Below are positions 1 to 8,931 of a stretch of DNA of 64,000 bases, piece after piece. The DNA comes from JAIKWW01 sp052169645 (GTDB taxonomy: Bacteria; Bacillota; Clostridia; Peptostreptococcales; Anaerovoracaceae). How positions within the stretch are numbered: position 1 is the first letter of the stretch; each line of letters starts with the position of its first letter. The stretch lies in contig JBQNCA010000008.1 in NCBI GenBank assembly GCA_052169645.1, positions 9,478 through 73,477 on the forward strand, in the 5' to 3' direction. Made by a program: the position numbers and the translations under genes. Under the pieces are notes generated by a model, which worked only from the letters and a program-made list of their open reading frames with translations, was not told where the DNA came from and made no database searches.

Positions 1-788
1 GTGCTGTATGGGATGAAATTTCAGCAATGAATAATTTATCGGCAGCTACTGCAATCATAGGTGCTGTCTGCTTCACATTTCAAATATACTTCGACTTTTC
101 CGGTTACTCCGATATGGCTATAGGACTCGGTCAAATGCTTGGCTTCACTTTTCCCGAGAATTTCGACTATCCTTACGAAAGTCGAACCGTCACGGATTTC
201 TGGAGACGATGGCATATGACTCTGGGCAGATGGTTCAGAGAATATGTGTATATACCTCTCGGAGGAAATATGCACGGCAGCCTTAAGCAGCTAAGAAACA
301 TCTTCATAGTCTGGGCACTTACCGGACTGTGGCACGGAGCTTCATGGAACTTCGTATGCTGGGGACTGTACTACGGCTTGATACTAATGGCGGAAAAACT
401 GTGGCTCCTTAAATTATTTGAAAAATTGCCGCAACGCCTGCGTCCGATTCAGCATTTATATGCTTTGCCGCTTATAATATTAGGCTGGATGATATTTGCA
501 ATAGATGATATGAGCAAAGTGACAAGCTATATCTGCTCGATGTTCGGAGTTCACGGTGCTGTAGATTCCTCAACAATATTCTATATAGGAAACTGTATGC
601 CTATGCTTATCGTAATGGCGGCGGCCTGCACGTCGATTCCGACAAAAGTCACAAAAAAGCTGCTGGCGGCAATGCCGTCCAAGTTTGCCGGTTTGATATG
701 CAATATATATTTACTCGCTGTAATATTGCTATCTCTTGCATTTCTTGTAGGAGACACCTATAATCCGTTCCTGTATTTCAGGTTCTGA
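1..788 (+). CDS. MBOAT-family O-acyltransferase (AlgI-like), 5'-truncated by window edge
   Basis: This is the C-terminal part of a polytopic membrane O-acyltransferase of the AlgI/DltB (MBOAT) family, which moves acetyl groups across the membrane onto extracytoplasmic polysaccharide. The reading frame is open from base 3, so the ATG at 27 is internal and the true start lies before the window. Visible signatures are FQIYFDFSGYSDMAIG, the WRRWHMTLGRWFREYVYIPLG block, and LTGLWHGASWNF, which carries the catalytic histidine of the family. Several hydrophobic segments follow to the C-terminus. The next gene, 59 bases downstream on the same strand, encodes a DHHW protein, the usual partner of such acyltransferases in Firmicutes. 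The acceptor glycan cannot be inferred from this fragment. Confidence 0.92.
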   Translation, partial: AVWDEISAMNNLSAATAIIGAVCFTFQIYFDFSGYSDMAIGLGQMLGFTFPENFDYPYESRTVTDFWRRWHMTLGRWFREYVYIPLGGNMHGSLKQLRNIFIVWALTGLWHGASWNFVCWGLYYGLILMAEKLWLLKLFEKLPQRLRPIQHLYALPLIILGWMIFAIDDMSKVTSYICSMFGVHGAVDSSTIFYIGNCMPMLIVMAAACTSIPTKVTKKLLAAMPSKFAGLICNIYLLAVILLSLAFLVGDTYNPFLYFRF

Positions 789-847
789 CAATTTCACGTT
801 TATGTATAATTCAAAGAGTTTTCAAGCATTTAAGGAATGATGACAAT

Positions 848-1984
848 ATGTGGACATCTCAAAGATTAACGGGAATATTCCTATCCGTAATACTGATATC
901 GGCAGCTGCACTCTACCCGATTATACCGGACAAGGATTTTTCAGAAAATGAAAATAGGGTGCTTGCCAAATTTCCCCATTTAAATATAGATTCCATATTC
1001 TCAGGTGAATTTACATCAGGTCTCGAGAAATATCTCACGGATAATATTGCCGGCAGAGACATATGGATGAGCATCGCATCGGATGCCGAAATTGAAATCG
1101 GCATGAAAGAAATAAACGGCGTATATCTTGCTGATGACGGGTACCTGATAGATCGTTTCACTGATTCCGATATAGATGAGAAACAATTTAAAGCGAATAC
1201 AGCCGCAATTAAAAGCTTATGTGAACAGGAAGAAACAGCTGATAAAGTCACGGTTATTCCCGTACCTGATAAAGGATCCGTACTCTATAAACTGCTTCCC
1301 GAGGGAGCACCCATGTATGATTACGACAAAGCCTTCAAGCACCTTTCAGAAAGCATCGGCTCGGAAAAGGTTTTAAATCTAAAGCCTGTTTTACAGAATT
1401 CTGTCGATATGCAGACATATTTCAAAACGGATCACCACTGGACGGCATACGGCTCAGCTGTTGCCTACAGGGAATTTATACGCTCAAAGCATCCCGATAA
1501 GGATATGACTCACCTTATATCCCCTCCGCTAAAAAATCTGTCTGATAATTTCCTCGGAACTTTGTATTCCAAGGTGTTAAGTACAAATATAAAGCCTGAT
1601 ACTCTACAACTTCCGGACATTGCACTGCCACCGCAGCTTTCCGTAAAGCTCTCCGGTCAGCCGGCTGACAGCATCTATGATATGTCTTATTTAAACAAAA
1701 AAGACAAATATGCCGTATATCTGGGCGGCAATTATATGGAAGTAAATATTTCAACTGATGCACAGTCGGACAAGGGTCATATTCTAATCATCAAAGACTC
1801 CTTTGCCAACTCGATGATTCCGTGGATGCTTGATGACTATTCAAAGATAGATATGATAGATTTGAGGTATTTCACAGGAAGCCTGCAATCATACATAAAA
1901 CGCACAGCTCCCGATGAAATACTCGTATTGTATCAGTTTACAAATATTATCAATGATGAAAACCTGCCAAAGATTGCAGTTTGA
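848..1984 (+). CDS. DHHW family protein (AlgJ/AlgX-like partner of the MBOAT acyltransferase)
   Basis: The product is 378 residues with one N-terminal membrane segment (about residues 7-24) and a long extracytoplasmic domain. The name-giving motif is at residues 195-198 in the context FKTDHHWTAYG. A second conserved-looking block, IIKDSFANSMIPW, lies near residue 315. In SGNH-like AlgJ/AlgX/DHHW proteins these blocks form the catalytic Asp-His and Ser. The family is thought to pass acetyl groups from the membrane acyltransferase to the exported polysaccharide; that role is inferred here from family and position. The start is the ATG after AAGGAATGATGACAAT. It very likely forms an operon with the preceding gene. 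Confidence 0.9.
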   Translation: MWTSQRLTGIFLSVILISAAALYPIIPDKDFSENENRVLAKFPHLNIDSIFSGEFTSGLEKYLTDNIAGRDIWMSIASDAEIEIGMKEINGVYLADDGYLIDRFTDSDIDEKQFKANTAAIKSLCEQEETADKVTVIPVPDKGSVLYKLLPEGAPMYDYDKAFKHLSESIGSEKVLNLKPVLQNSVDMQTYFKTDHHWTAYGSAVAYREFIRSKHPDKDMTHLISPPLKNLSDNFLGTLYSKVLSTNIKPDTLQLPDIALPPQLSVKLSGQPADSIYDMSYLNKKDKYAVYLGGNYMEVNISTDAQSDKGHILIIKDSFANSMIPWMLDDYSKIDMIDLRYFTGSLQSYIKRTAPDEILVLYQFTNIINDENLPKIAV

Positions 1985-1998
1985 CGAATCTCTTAACG

Positions 1999-2037
1999 GA
2001 TTTCAATCATTTTAACCGCACGGTACCGATTGAAATC
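1999..2037 (+). terminator. Inverted repeat after the DHHW gene
   Basis: Ten-base arms GATTTCAATC (1999-2008) and GATTGAAATC (2028-2037) are perfectly complementary. The loop contains a smaller ACCG/CGGT repeat. It lies 15 bases past the DHHW stop. The following sequence is AT-rich without a strict T-run, so termination may be partial. Confidence 0.5.
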
Positions 2038-2087
2038 ATTTATCTATAATTCATACTGATTTTTTAATTAAGGAAAGAGGATTTAAA

Positions 2088-2663
2088 ATGAAGAAAATCA
2101 AATCACAAAGGCTTACACGTCTGCGGGCGGTAACGGCAATATCCGTACTTATAATATTGTCCGTATTCTGCTTTTCCGGATGTGCAAACGGATCCGATAA
2201 AGATTCAAAGCATAAAATTACGGTTCCCGCTTCAGAGGTCATAGATACCATGACTCCCAAAATTGAAAACTTTAAAGCGGAAGCCGAACTGTCATACAGC
2301 GATTCCGCATATGCCGCAAATTTCCCGACCCTTTATAAAGGTCTTGATATTTCAGATATTACGGACGGAGCCATAATCTATGATGAGACAGGCAATACCG
2401 CTGATGAAATAAGTATACTTGTCGCTCCTGACAAGGAACACACCGAAGCTGTTGAAGCCGCTCTCAAACAGCGAGCTTCAAAGAGGGCTTCCGATTTCGG
2501 AGGGTACAAACCTGAAGAATCCGATAAGGCTCAAATGGCTAAAATCATAACCTGTGACAGGTATGTAATGCTCGCTGTGGGCAGCGATTCAAGTGCTATG
2601 CAAAAACAATTCCAGATAGCTATGCAAGCCTATGCTCAAAACGAGTCCGATTCGGATAAATAA
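2088..2663 (+). CDS. DUF4358-like lipoprotein
   Basis: The product is 191 residues with a lipoprotein signal peptide: basic N-terminus, hydrophobic stretch at residues 14-30 and lipobox FSGC with Cys32. The mature part is polar and soluble. Its spacing of secondary structure and the segment ending in KIITCDRYVMLAVGSDS resemble DUF4358 lipoproteins, which in Clostridia often sit beside MBOAT/DHHW acetylation genes. No catalytic motif is evident and the function is unknown. The start follows AGAGGATTTAAA. The pairing with the two preceding genes suggests an accessory role in surface glycan modification, which is inference. Confidence 0.75.
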   Translation: MKKIKSQRLTRLRAVTAISVLIILSVFCFSGCANGSDKDSKHKITVPASEVIDTMTPKIENFKAEAELSYSDSAYAANFPTLYKGLDISDITDGAIIYDETGNTADEISILVAPDKEHTEAVEAALKQRASKRASDFGGYKPEESDKAQMAKIITCDRYVMLAVGSDSSAMQKQFQIAMQAYAQNESDSDK

Positions 2664-2714
2664 AATTAGGTAAAAAATTAAGGTAAATACTATCGAACCT
2701 TTTAATACAAATTG

Positions 2715-2801
2715 TTGCCGTAATGAGTTTTTCAGCTCGCGAAGCTGACGGCAAGAGTGATTTTCGCCGCAATGCATTGATGCAGCTTTTCAGCTTGGCG
2801 A
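2715..2801. repeat. Two adjacent imperfect hairpins sharing GCCGnAATG
   Basis: The first hairpin pairs TTGCCGT (2715-2721) with ACGGCAA (2748-2754) and encloses CAGCT/AGCTG. The second pairs TCGCC (2764-2768) with GGCGA (2797-2801) and encloses GCATTGATGC. Both start GCCG-T/C-AATG and contain CAGCT, so they look like a diverged tandem duplication. They fill the gap between the lipoprotein and transglutaminase genes. Role unknown; a leader structure or weak terminator is possible. Confidence 0.4.
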
Positions 2802-2870
2802 TCTGAATACAAAGCTGTTTTTAAATTTTAACAATATCTCTATAAAGCAATTTATGAAAGGAAATAAAAA

Positions 2871-4235
2871 ATGGAAGACAAGCAAAAAGACATTGCTCCT
2901 GATGAAAAAATTGATGCAGCAGCAAGCGAAGTTATATTTGAAAAAATCGATGCCGCCGAAGCTGTCGATTCAACCTTTTCGGCAAACACGGAAATTTCCG
3001 CTGTAAGCTCTGCAAACGGCTTCAGTAAGAAAGCTTTTATTGTCATTATCATATTGCTCACAGCAATCACTATCGGAACAGCTTTTTCCATATATATGTC
3101 TGTAAAGAACAGTTCCAAAACTAATAGTATCATAGAATTTATAAGTGTTGAATCCGGTAAAGATCTGAACGCTCTTATAGAAAGCGGACAGACCTTGGGT
3201 GACGGGCATCCGGAATATGATGACAAAGCGGTGGTCGAAGCCTATAAGACTGGCGATGCTTCAAAGTTGAGCGAAAAAGATAAATATGTATACGAAACGG
3301 CTAAAGCTGCCATCGATGAGGTTATTACCGAAGATATGAGCGACTATGAAAAAGAACTTGCCATATATAACTGGATCTTCCACCATACACATTATAATAA
3401 TGAAGCATTTGTTGATGTGACACGTTCAGCAGATATTACACTTGAACAGACATCCGAATCGGAGTCTCTTGAAGAACCAACTGTTGACCGTAACAAAAAT
3501 ACAAATGAAGAGAATGGTGAACCTTTACCGTATGATGACAAAATCGCTTCTTCCGATCCTTATGGAGAAAATTACGACTACGAGCCTTACGGTGTTTTAA
3601 AATTCAAAACTGCTATATGTGTAGGGAATGCTACAACCTTCAAGCTGTTTATGGATATGTTGGATATTCCTTGCAAGATTATTCACTCTACCGAGGAAGG
3701 CGAGCATGCGTGGAATCTTGTGAAAATCGGAGGAGATTGGTATCATGTTGATATAACGTTTGATGACGGATTTAAAACTCCTTCATATGCCAACTTTAAT
3801 GTTACAGATAATGTAAAGTTGGGAACATACCCTTGGGACACTACGGATTTCCCTGCGGCAAATGCAACAAAATACAGTTATATTGCACAGAATGCCATAG
3901 AGGTCGACAACATCTATGAAGTGCCTGCACTTGCACGTAAGGCTTTGGATAATAATCAGACATATCTGTATTTAAAAGGAAAGAATCCGGGAACTCTCTC
4001 AATATCAGGGATAGATGAAATAACATCATATCTCCAAAACTACTATAAAAGAGGAAGCTTCTATTCAACTCAGATATATCTTACTGAAGACACCGATTAT
4101 TATCAGCTGCAACTCATCCCTTACAGCGAAGACACTGCGGATATGCCGTCCGAATCGGGAACTGAAGTCGAAATAGATTACGATAAACTCTCCAATGCTA
4201 TGACTGATGCTTTCAAAGATCTTGCAGTAGGTTGA
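2871..4235 (+). CDS. Membrane-anchored transglutaminase-like protein
   Basis: The product is 454 residues: an acidic cytoplasmic N-terminus, one membrane segment at about residues 54-77, and an extracytoplasmic transglutaminase-like (papain-fold) domain. The triad is visible: Cys250 in AICVGNATTF, His279 in GEHAWNLV and Asp294 in YHVDITFDD. An insertion of about 60 acidic residues precedes the Cys motif. Such domains in clostridial surface proteins act as proteases or crosslinking enzymes; which applies here cannot be told. The start follows AAAGGAAATAAAAA. It lies between a lipoprotein and an SLH surface protein, consistent with a cell-surface role. Confidence 0.85.
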   Translation: MEDKQKDIAPDEKIDAAASEVIFEKIDAAEAVDSTFSANTEISAVSSANGFSKKAFIVIIILLTAITIGTAFSIYMSVKNSSKTNSIIEFISVESGKDLNALIESGQTLGDGHPEYDDKAVVEAYKTGDASKLSEKDKYVYETAKAAIDEVITEDMSDYEKELAIYNWIFHHTHYNNEAFVDVTRSADITLEQTSESESLEEPTVDRNKNTNEENGEPLPYDDKIASSDPYGENYDYEPYGVLKFKTAICVGNATTFKLFMDMLDIPCKIIHSTEEGEHAWNLVKIGGDWYHVDITFDDGFKTPSYANFNVTDNVKLGTYPWDTTDFPAANATKYSYIAQNAIEVDNIYEVPALARKALDNNQTYLYLKGKNPGTLSISGIDEITSYLQNYYKRGSFYSTQIYLTEDTDYYQLQLIPYSEDTADMPSESGTEVEIDYDKLSNAMTDAFKDLAVG

Positions 4236-4241
4236 TTTCAT

Positions 4242-4271
4242 ACGATTTCCTATCAAACGATTTCCTATCAA
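4242..4271. repeat. Perfect 15-bp tandem duplication
   Basis: ACGATTTCCTATCAA occurs twice head to tail (4242-4256 and 4257-4271), directly after the transglutaminase stop codon. It looks like a recent replication-slippage duplication. No function is evident. Confidence 0.9.
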
Positions 4272-4283
4272 ATCTCCAAATTA

Positions 4284-4322
4284 AAAAGGTATGTTAAGTT
4301 ATTAAAGCTTGACATACCTTTT
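4284..4322 (+). terminator. Intrinsic terminator of the transglutaminase gene
   Basis: Fifteen-base arms AAAAGGTATGTTAAG (4284-4298) and CTTGACATACCTTTT (4308-4322) pair with one wobble around a 9-base loop, and the 3' arm ends in a T-run. It lies 49 bases past the stop. The symmetric A/T tails would let it work on either strand. Confidence 0.8.
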
Positions 4323-4362
4323 CGACAATTGGAACCCTACCTCAACAGGGGACAATTTCACA

Positions 4363-4391
4363 TTGACAATATAATTTCGGTTTGATAAGAT
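4363..4391 (+). promoter_or_regulatory. Sigma-A-type promoter of the SLH protein gene
   Basis: TTGACA (4363-4368) is followed after exactly 17 bases by TAAGAT (4386-4391). The start codon is 175 bases further on, giving a long AT-rich untranslated leader in which I see no known riboswitch. The other SLH-protein gene in this window has the same TTGACA-N17-TAAGAT arrangement. Confidence 0.7.
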
Positions 4392-4565
4392 TAACCTGAT
4401 ATAACCGCCATATAATATAATTATTATGAGGGAACTTTAATCGAAAATTCTTGATATAATTTTTCCTTTCAATGTTATTGATATAATGGCATTTTTTATT
4501 ATAAATACGTTAGTCAATACTAACCTTATTAAAAATTCTCTGCTTTTTGATTATATGGAGGAAAT

Positions 4566-5741
4566 ATGAAAAAAATAATAAGAAGCATATTTGCCTGCGC
4601 CGTAGCAGCCTGCATGGTTACAAGCTCAGCTTTCGCCGCTGTAACCATTACTCCTTCCGTGAATTCCATTACTCTGTCGGCAGGTCAAAATCAATATTCC
4701 TTTGACATCAGACTTCATGTTGACAGAGCTTTTGCGGGAGCTGAATTCGGCATCAAAGTCTCGGACGGCAGCGTTGTAGATACGATTACTCTCGACAAAG
4801 AAATCCGCTCCGTAAGCAACGGTTTAATTACCGCTCAAACAGTAAGAAACAATGTGCGTTATTTCGGCTTTGCAGAAAAGGAAAATATCTTTAAAGCAGG
4901 AAATTATAAAATTGCTTCTATAAACGGCACTTATTCGGGGAATTCAAATGCAAGCATATCAATGGAATCTTCAAAGATTGTATATGTTGACGGAGAGACA
5001 AGTACGGGTGATACCTCTGCGATTCCTTTCAAAATTGAACTTATAAGAAGCTCCGGTTCAGGCGGTTCCGGTGGCAACTCGGGCGGCTCTTCAGAAACTC
5101 CGAACGGTGGAGCTTCGGGGAATTCTTCCGGTGATAACGGTTCCCCTACAACCATTCTTCCTGATAATACAGTTCCTCTGTCCGGCGCCTTACCTTTTAA
5201 AGATGTCCGGCAGACTGATTGGTTCTACAACTATGTAAAAGCTGTTTTTGATTCAGGTCTTATGAACGGTGTATCCTCCGATAAATTTTCTCCCGAAATG
5301 TCCACACAGCGTGCCATGATAGTAACTATATTATACAGAATGGAAAAAGAACCTTCTGTATCAGGGGACTCAGGCTTTTCCGATGTAATAGACGGTGCAT
5401 ATTATGATAAAGCTGTCAGATGGGCTGTCGAAAAAGGTATAGCCAAGGGTTATGAGGATGGACGTTTCAAGCCGTCTCAACCTGTAAGCAGGCAGGAATT
5501 GGCTGCTTTCCTTTACAGATATGCATCCTTTAAAGGCTTCAATGTATCAGAAACGGCATCTCTTTCACAATTTTCGGACAATGCAAGGCTTGGCGACTGG
5601 GCAAAGCGTGCCGTGGAATGGAGCGTCGGCACAGGCATAATTACAGGAATGAATGCCTCGACCCTGAATCCTTCCGGTACGGCTACCCGAGCACAGTTGG
5701 CAGCCATGCTTACACGATTCGTCACAAAATATAAAATTTAA
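4566..5741 (+). CDS. S-layer-homology surface protein with N-terminal cohesin-like domain
   Basis: The product is 391 residues. A signal peptide (about 1-24, ending SSAFA) is followed by a beta-rich region (25-155) that resembles cohesin-type domains, with the alternating pattern of VTITPSVNSITLSAGQNQYSFDI. A Gly/Ser-rich linker spans about 158-195. Three SLH repeats follow at roughly 213-260, 270-322 and 337-390, each with the W/Y..A...G and F.P....R......R core. SLH triplets bind pyruvylated secondary cell wall polymer, so the protein is expected to be held non-covalently on the wall. The start has a good GGAGG site. Its SLH triplet is the same type as in the giant BspA protein at 49.4-53.5 kb. 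Ligand unknown. Confidence 0.9.
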   Translation: MKKIIRSIFACAVAACMVTSSAFAAVTITPSVNSITLSAGQNQYSFDIRLHVDRAFAGAEFGIKVSDGSVVDTITLDKEIRSVSNGLITAQTVRNNVRYFGFAEKENIFKAGNYKIASINGTYSGNSNASISMESSKIVYVDGETSTGDTSAIPFKIELIRSSGSGGSGGNSGGSSETPNGGASGNSSGDNGSPTTILPDNTVPLSGALPFKDVRQTDWFYNYVKAVFDSGLMNGVSSDKFSPEMSTQRAMIVTILYRMEKEPSVSGDSGFSDVIDGAYYDKAVRWAVEKGIAKGYEDGRFKPSQPVSRQELAAFLYRYASFKGFNVSETASLSQFSDNARLGDWAKRAVEWSVGTGIITGMNASTLNPSGTATRAQLAAMLTRFVTKYKI

Positions 5742-5758
5742 TTTTGACATATGATATG

Positions 5759-5850
5759 AAAACACAGCTCCGCACTTTGAGTTAAAATTCTGAAAGTTGG
5801 ACCCTCGGTCCAACTTTCGGGGCATCTCACTTTATGAAGAGCTGTGTTTT
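5759..5850 (+). terminator. Nested-hairpin terminator after the SLH gene
   Basis: The outer arms AAAACACAGCTC (5759-5770) and GAGCTGTGTTTT (5839-5850) enclose a second perfect 12-bp hairpin, GAAAGTTGGACC (5792-5803) with GGTCCAACTTTC (5807-5818). The outer 3' arm runs into T6. It ends the SLH transcript. The inner hairpin is followed by GGGCATCTCA, which recurs in the next element. Confidence 0.8.
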
Positions 5851-5861
5851 TTATAAAGAAG

Positions 5862-5931
5862 CCCCGCATCCGTAGAGTTATTCTACCGCCCCCAAAAAGT
5901 TAGACTTTTTGAGGGCATCTCAGATGCGGGG
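5862..5931 (-). terminator. Second nested hairpin, probable hcp terminator
   Basis: The outer arms CCCCGCATC (5862-5870) and GATGCGGGG (5923-5931) enclose an inner hairpin at 5889-5915 (CCCAAAAAGT with ACTTTTTGAGGG, one mismatch). After the inner hairpin comes GGGCATCTCA (5913-5922), as in the preceding element. A further small repeat, GATTGA/TCAATC, lies at about 5950-5978. These structures fill the convergent gap between the SLH gene and hcp. Confidence 0.6.
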
Positions 5932-6025
5932 ATCCGTATGAACTGTGCGATTGATCTGAAAGCCTCGGTCAATCAGGTTATAAATTCAGTCTGTCACTTT
6001 CAAATATTATCTTTTGCTGCTGCAT

Positions 6026-7657
6026 TTAACCGAAAAATGCCTTGATGTCATCCTCTACGGTTCCGATACCTGCTATTCCGAAGTTTTCAATAAGCACGTT
6101 CGCTACATTCTGTGAAAGGAAAGCAGGGAGAGTAGGTCCGAGATGTATATTCTTTACTCCGAGATAAAGCAGAGCCAACAGCACTATTACAGCTTTTTGT
6201 TCATACCATGCAATATTGTAGATAATAGGGAGCTCGTTGACATCGTCGAGTCCGAATACTTCCTTCAATTTAAGAGCAATAAGCGCCAACGAATATGAAT
6301 CATTACACTGCCCTGCATCGAGAACTCTCGGTATTCCGCAAATATCGCCTAAAGGCAATTTATTATACTTATACTTTGCGCAGCCGGCTGTCAATATTAC
6401 CGCATCCTTAGGAAGCGCCTCTGCAAACTCGGTATAGTAGTTTCTTGATTTCTGTCTGCCGTCGCAGCCCGCCATTACTACAAACTTTTTAATATCTCCG
6501 CTCTTTACCGCATCGACAACCTTGTCTGCAAGTGCGAATACCTGTTCATGCGCAAATCCGCCTACAATACTCCCTGTTTCGATTTCCTGCGGCGGAGCGC
6601 AGGTCTTTGCCAACTCTATGATTTCAGAGAAATCCTTTTTCCCGTCCTCCAGAGCTATATGCACGCAGCCCGGATATCCTGCCGCACCTGTAGTGAATAA
6701 GCGACTTTTGTAGCTTTCCTTTGGCGGCACGATACAATTTGTGGTCATGAGTACCGGTCCGTTGAAGCTTTCAAATTCTTCCTTCTGCTTCCACCATGCA
6801 TTTCCGTAGTTTCCTGCAAAATTATCGTACTTTTTAAAGAACGGATAGTAATGACCTGCAAGCATTTCTGAATGTGTATAAACATCAACACCTGTACCCT
6901 TTGTCTGCTCAAGCAGCATTTCCAAATCTCTGAGATCATGCCCTGAAATCAAGATGCCCGGATTGTTCCTTACCCCTATATTTACACTTGTCAGCTCAGG
7001 ATGTCCGTAAGCCTCTGTATTTGCTTTGTCAAGCAGAGCCATACCCTGAACCCCGTACTTCCCCGTTTCAAGAGTGAGTGCAATAAGATCGTCTGCGGAA
7101 AGTGAATCATCAAGTGTTTTTGCCAAAGCACTCTGTATAAATGCATCAACTTCCGAATCCGACTGTTCAAGTGCGTTTGCATGCTTGTTGTATGCACAAA
7201 GACCTTTTACTCCGTAAACAATCAGTTCCCGCAGAGAACGGATATCTTCATTCTTTGTAGCTAAAACTCCTACAACAGCAGCCTTTGCCGGAAATACACT
7301 TTCATCTCCGTCCCAAAGAGCAGCTTCGGGCAAAGAACTTTTATTATGTACCTGCTCAAGATTTTCCCTTTTTCTTTCAAGCGTATCTGCAATTCTCCTT
7401 ATTATGACTTCATTATCAAAATTTGCATTTGTGATGGTCGAAAAGAGATTTTCCGTAATCAATCTGTTCAGTCCTGAACAGACATTCTTGCCCTCGGCTC
7501 TGAGCTGAGTCGTAACAGCACTGAGTCCCTTTGTCACATATACCAGCAGATCCTGCATAGCCGCAACCTCAGGCTTCTTTCCGCATACTCCCGATACCGT
7601 GCATCCGCTGCAGCCTGCCGTTTCCTGACACTGATAACAAAACATTTTATTTTCCAT
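6026..7657 (-). CDS. hcp: Hydroxylamine reductase / hybrid cluster protein (class I)
   Basis: Hcp is a cytoplasmic Fe-S protein that reduces hydroxylamine and, in some bacteria, nitric oxide, and protects against nitrosative stress. The N-terminal cluster motif Cx2Cx8Cx5C is visible in FCYQCQETAGCSGCTVSGVCG, the spacing of class I enzymes of strict anaerobes. Hybrid-cluster regions are recognisable further on (GCVHIALED, VVMAGCDGRQKSRNYYTEF, LTAGCAKYKYNKL, GQCNDSYS). Length, 543 residues, is normal. I chose the ATG at 7657, which lies 8 bases after GGAGG; an upstream ATG is only 2 bases from it and the far upstream TTG overlaps it. The gene stands alone on the minus strand, with no Hcr reductase beside it. 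Confidence 0.96.
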   Translation of the reverse strand: MENKMFCYQCQETAGCSGCTVSGVCGKKPEVAAMQDLLVYVTKGLSAVTTQLRAEGKNVCSGLNRLITENLFSTITNANFDNEVIIRRIADTLERKRENLEQVHNKSSLPEAALWDGDESVFPAKAAVVGVLATKNEDIRSLRELIVYGVKGLCAYNKHANALEQSDSEVDAFIQSALAKTLDDSLSADDLIALTLETGKYGVQGMALLDKANTEAYGHPELTSVNIGVRNNPGILISGHDLRDLEMLLEQTKGTGVDVYTHSEMLAGHYYPFFKKYDNFAGNYGNAWWKQKEEFESFNGPVLMTTNCIVPPKESYKSRLFTTGAAGYPGCVHIALEDGKKDFSEIIELAKTCAPPQEIETGSIVGGFAHEQVFALADKVVDAVKSGDIKKFVVMAGCDGRQKSRNYYTEFAEALPKDAVILTAGCAKYKYNKLPLGDICGIPRVLDAGQCNDSYSLALIALKLKEVFGLDDVNELPIIYNIAWYEQKAVIVLLALLYLGVKNIHLGPTLPAFLSQNVANVLIENFGIAGIGTVEDDIKAFFG

Positions 7658-7830
7658 ATCCATAACCTCCAACTTCCCTTGTCTTCTACGTTCCTTGTGA
7701 ACTTGGTAATATGTTATCAGATGTGTCGATCATCATTCCGTACCGAATGTTACGATTTTAAAATTATATTGATAATTATAATCGGTATTCAAAATTTCAT
7801 ATAATTTTTAACCGTGTACATTTTTACTCT

Positions 7831-8901
7831 CTACATAATCGTGCCTCCGCCGATTACGACGTCGCCGTCATATAAAACAGCTGCCTGCCCCTTTGTAACG
7901 GCACGCTGAGCCTCCTCGAATTCGATTTTTACTCGTCCTGCATCCAAGGGTATAATGCGTGCCGGATTCGCTTTCTGACCGTAACGAATTTTCACTTCCG
8001 CTCTTATATCCGATTTCGGCGTTTCACAGGCTATCCAATTAAAATTATAAACTTCCATGCTCCTGCTGAACAAATCCTCATTTTCCCCAAGTATAATTGT
8101 ATTATTTTCCATATCTTTGTCGCACACATACATAGGATGAGTAAGGGACAGTCCCAAGCCTTTTCTCTGACCGATAGTATATCTGATTATTCCCCTATGT
8201 CTGCCGAGAATTGTTCCGTCCTTATACACAAAGCTGCCCTCAGGATAATCCTTCCCCGTATACCTGCTTATATATGCAGCATAATCGCCGTCGGGAATAA
8301 AGCATATATCCTGACTTTCTCTCTTATGTGCATTTTCAAAGCCCTGAAGTTCAGCAATTTCACGAGTTTCCTCTTTACTCATTTCTCCGAGAGGAAACTG
8401 TGTATGAGCAAGCTGCTTCTGGGAAAGAGAAAACAAAACATAGCTTTGATCCTTGCGCTTATCAATCGAACGCTTCAAAAGAAATCTGCCGCTGCCCGAG
8501 TCGTATTCAATCCGTGCATAATGCCCCGTTATAATAAAATCCTGCTCTTTTTCTTCTGCAAATTTCTGCATAAGATCAAATTTTATATATCTATTGCAAT
8601 CAATACAAGGATTCGGTGTAATCCCGGCTTCATAGCCTTTTATAAAATTTTCTATAACCTTCGTTCTGAAATCCTCTTTGAAATCCAAGATATAGAAAGG
8701 GATGTTCAGCATATCAGCTACACGACGAGCATCCTCCACATCGTTTTGAGAACATGTGAGAAGCTCCGTACCGGCATCGGAACCGTCATAAAGCTGCATT
8801 GTTGCACCAATAACCTCATATCCGGCGTTCTTTGTCAAATATGCCGCAACACTGCTGTCAACACCTCCGCTCATAGCAATAAGCGCTCTGCTGTTCGTCA
8901 T
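7831..8901 (-). CDS. mnmA: tRNA-specific 2-thiouridylase
   Basis: MnmA thiolates U34 of Lys, Glu and Gln tRNAs using ATP and a relayed sulfur. The PP-loop SGGVDSSVAAY is at residues 11-21. The catalytic cysteine pair is visible as NPCIDCNRYIKFD and SQDICFI. Length, 356 residues, is typical. The AGAGG site lies rather far (12 bases) from the ATG. A metallopeptidase gene precedes it by 30 bases on the same strand, so both may share a transcript, although the functions are unrelated. Confidence 0.97.
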   Translation of the reverse strand: MTNSRALIAMSGGVDSSVAAYLTKNAGYEVIGATMQLYDGSDAGTELLTCSQNDVEDARRVADMLNIPFYILDFKEDFRTKVIENFIKGYEAGITPNPCIDCNRYIKFDLMQKFAEEKEQDFIITGHYARIEYDSGSGRFLLKRSIDKRKDQSYVLFSLSQKQLAHTQFPLGEMSKEETREIAELQGFENAHKRESQDICFIPDGDYAAYISRYTGKDYPEGSFVYKDGTILGRHRGIIRYTIGQRKGLGLSLTHPMYVCDKDMENNTIILGENEDLFSRSMEVYNFNWIACETPKSDIRAEVKIRYGQKANPARIIPLDAGRVKIEFEEAQRAVTKGQAAVLYDGDVVIGGGTIM

Positions 8902-8931
8902 AGCTTAATAAATCCTCTCATTATAATAATT

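Noticed and set aside
5513..5825. Minus-strand open frames within and after the SLH gene
   Set aside because: They are shadows of the SLH coding frame and of the terminator hairpins; no ribosome sites.
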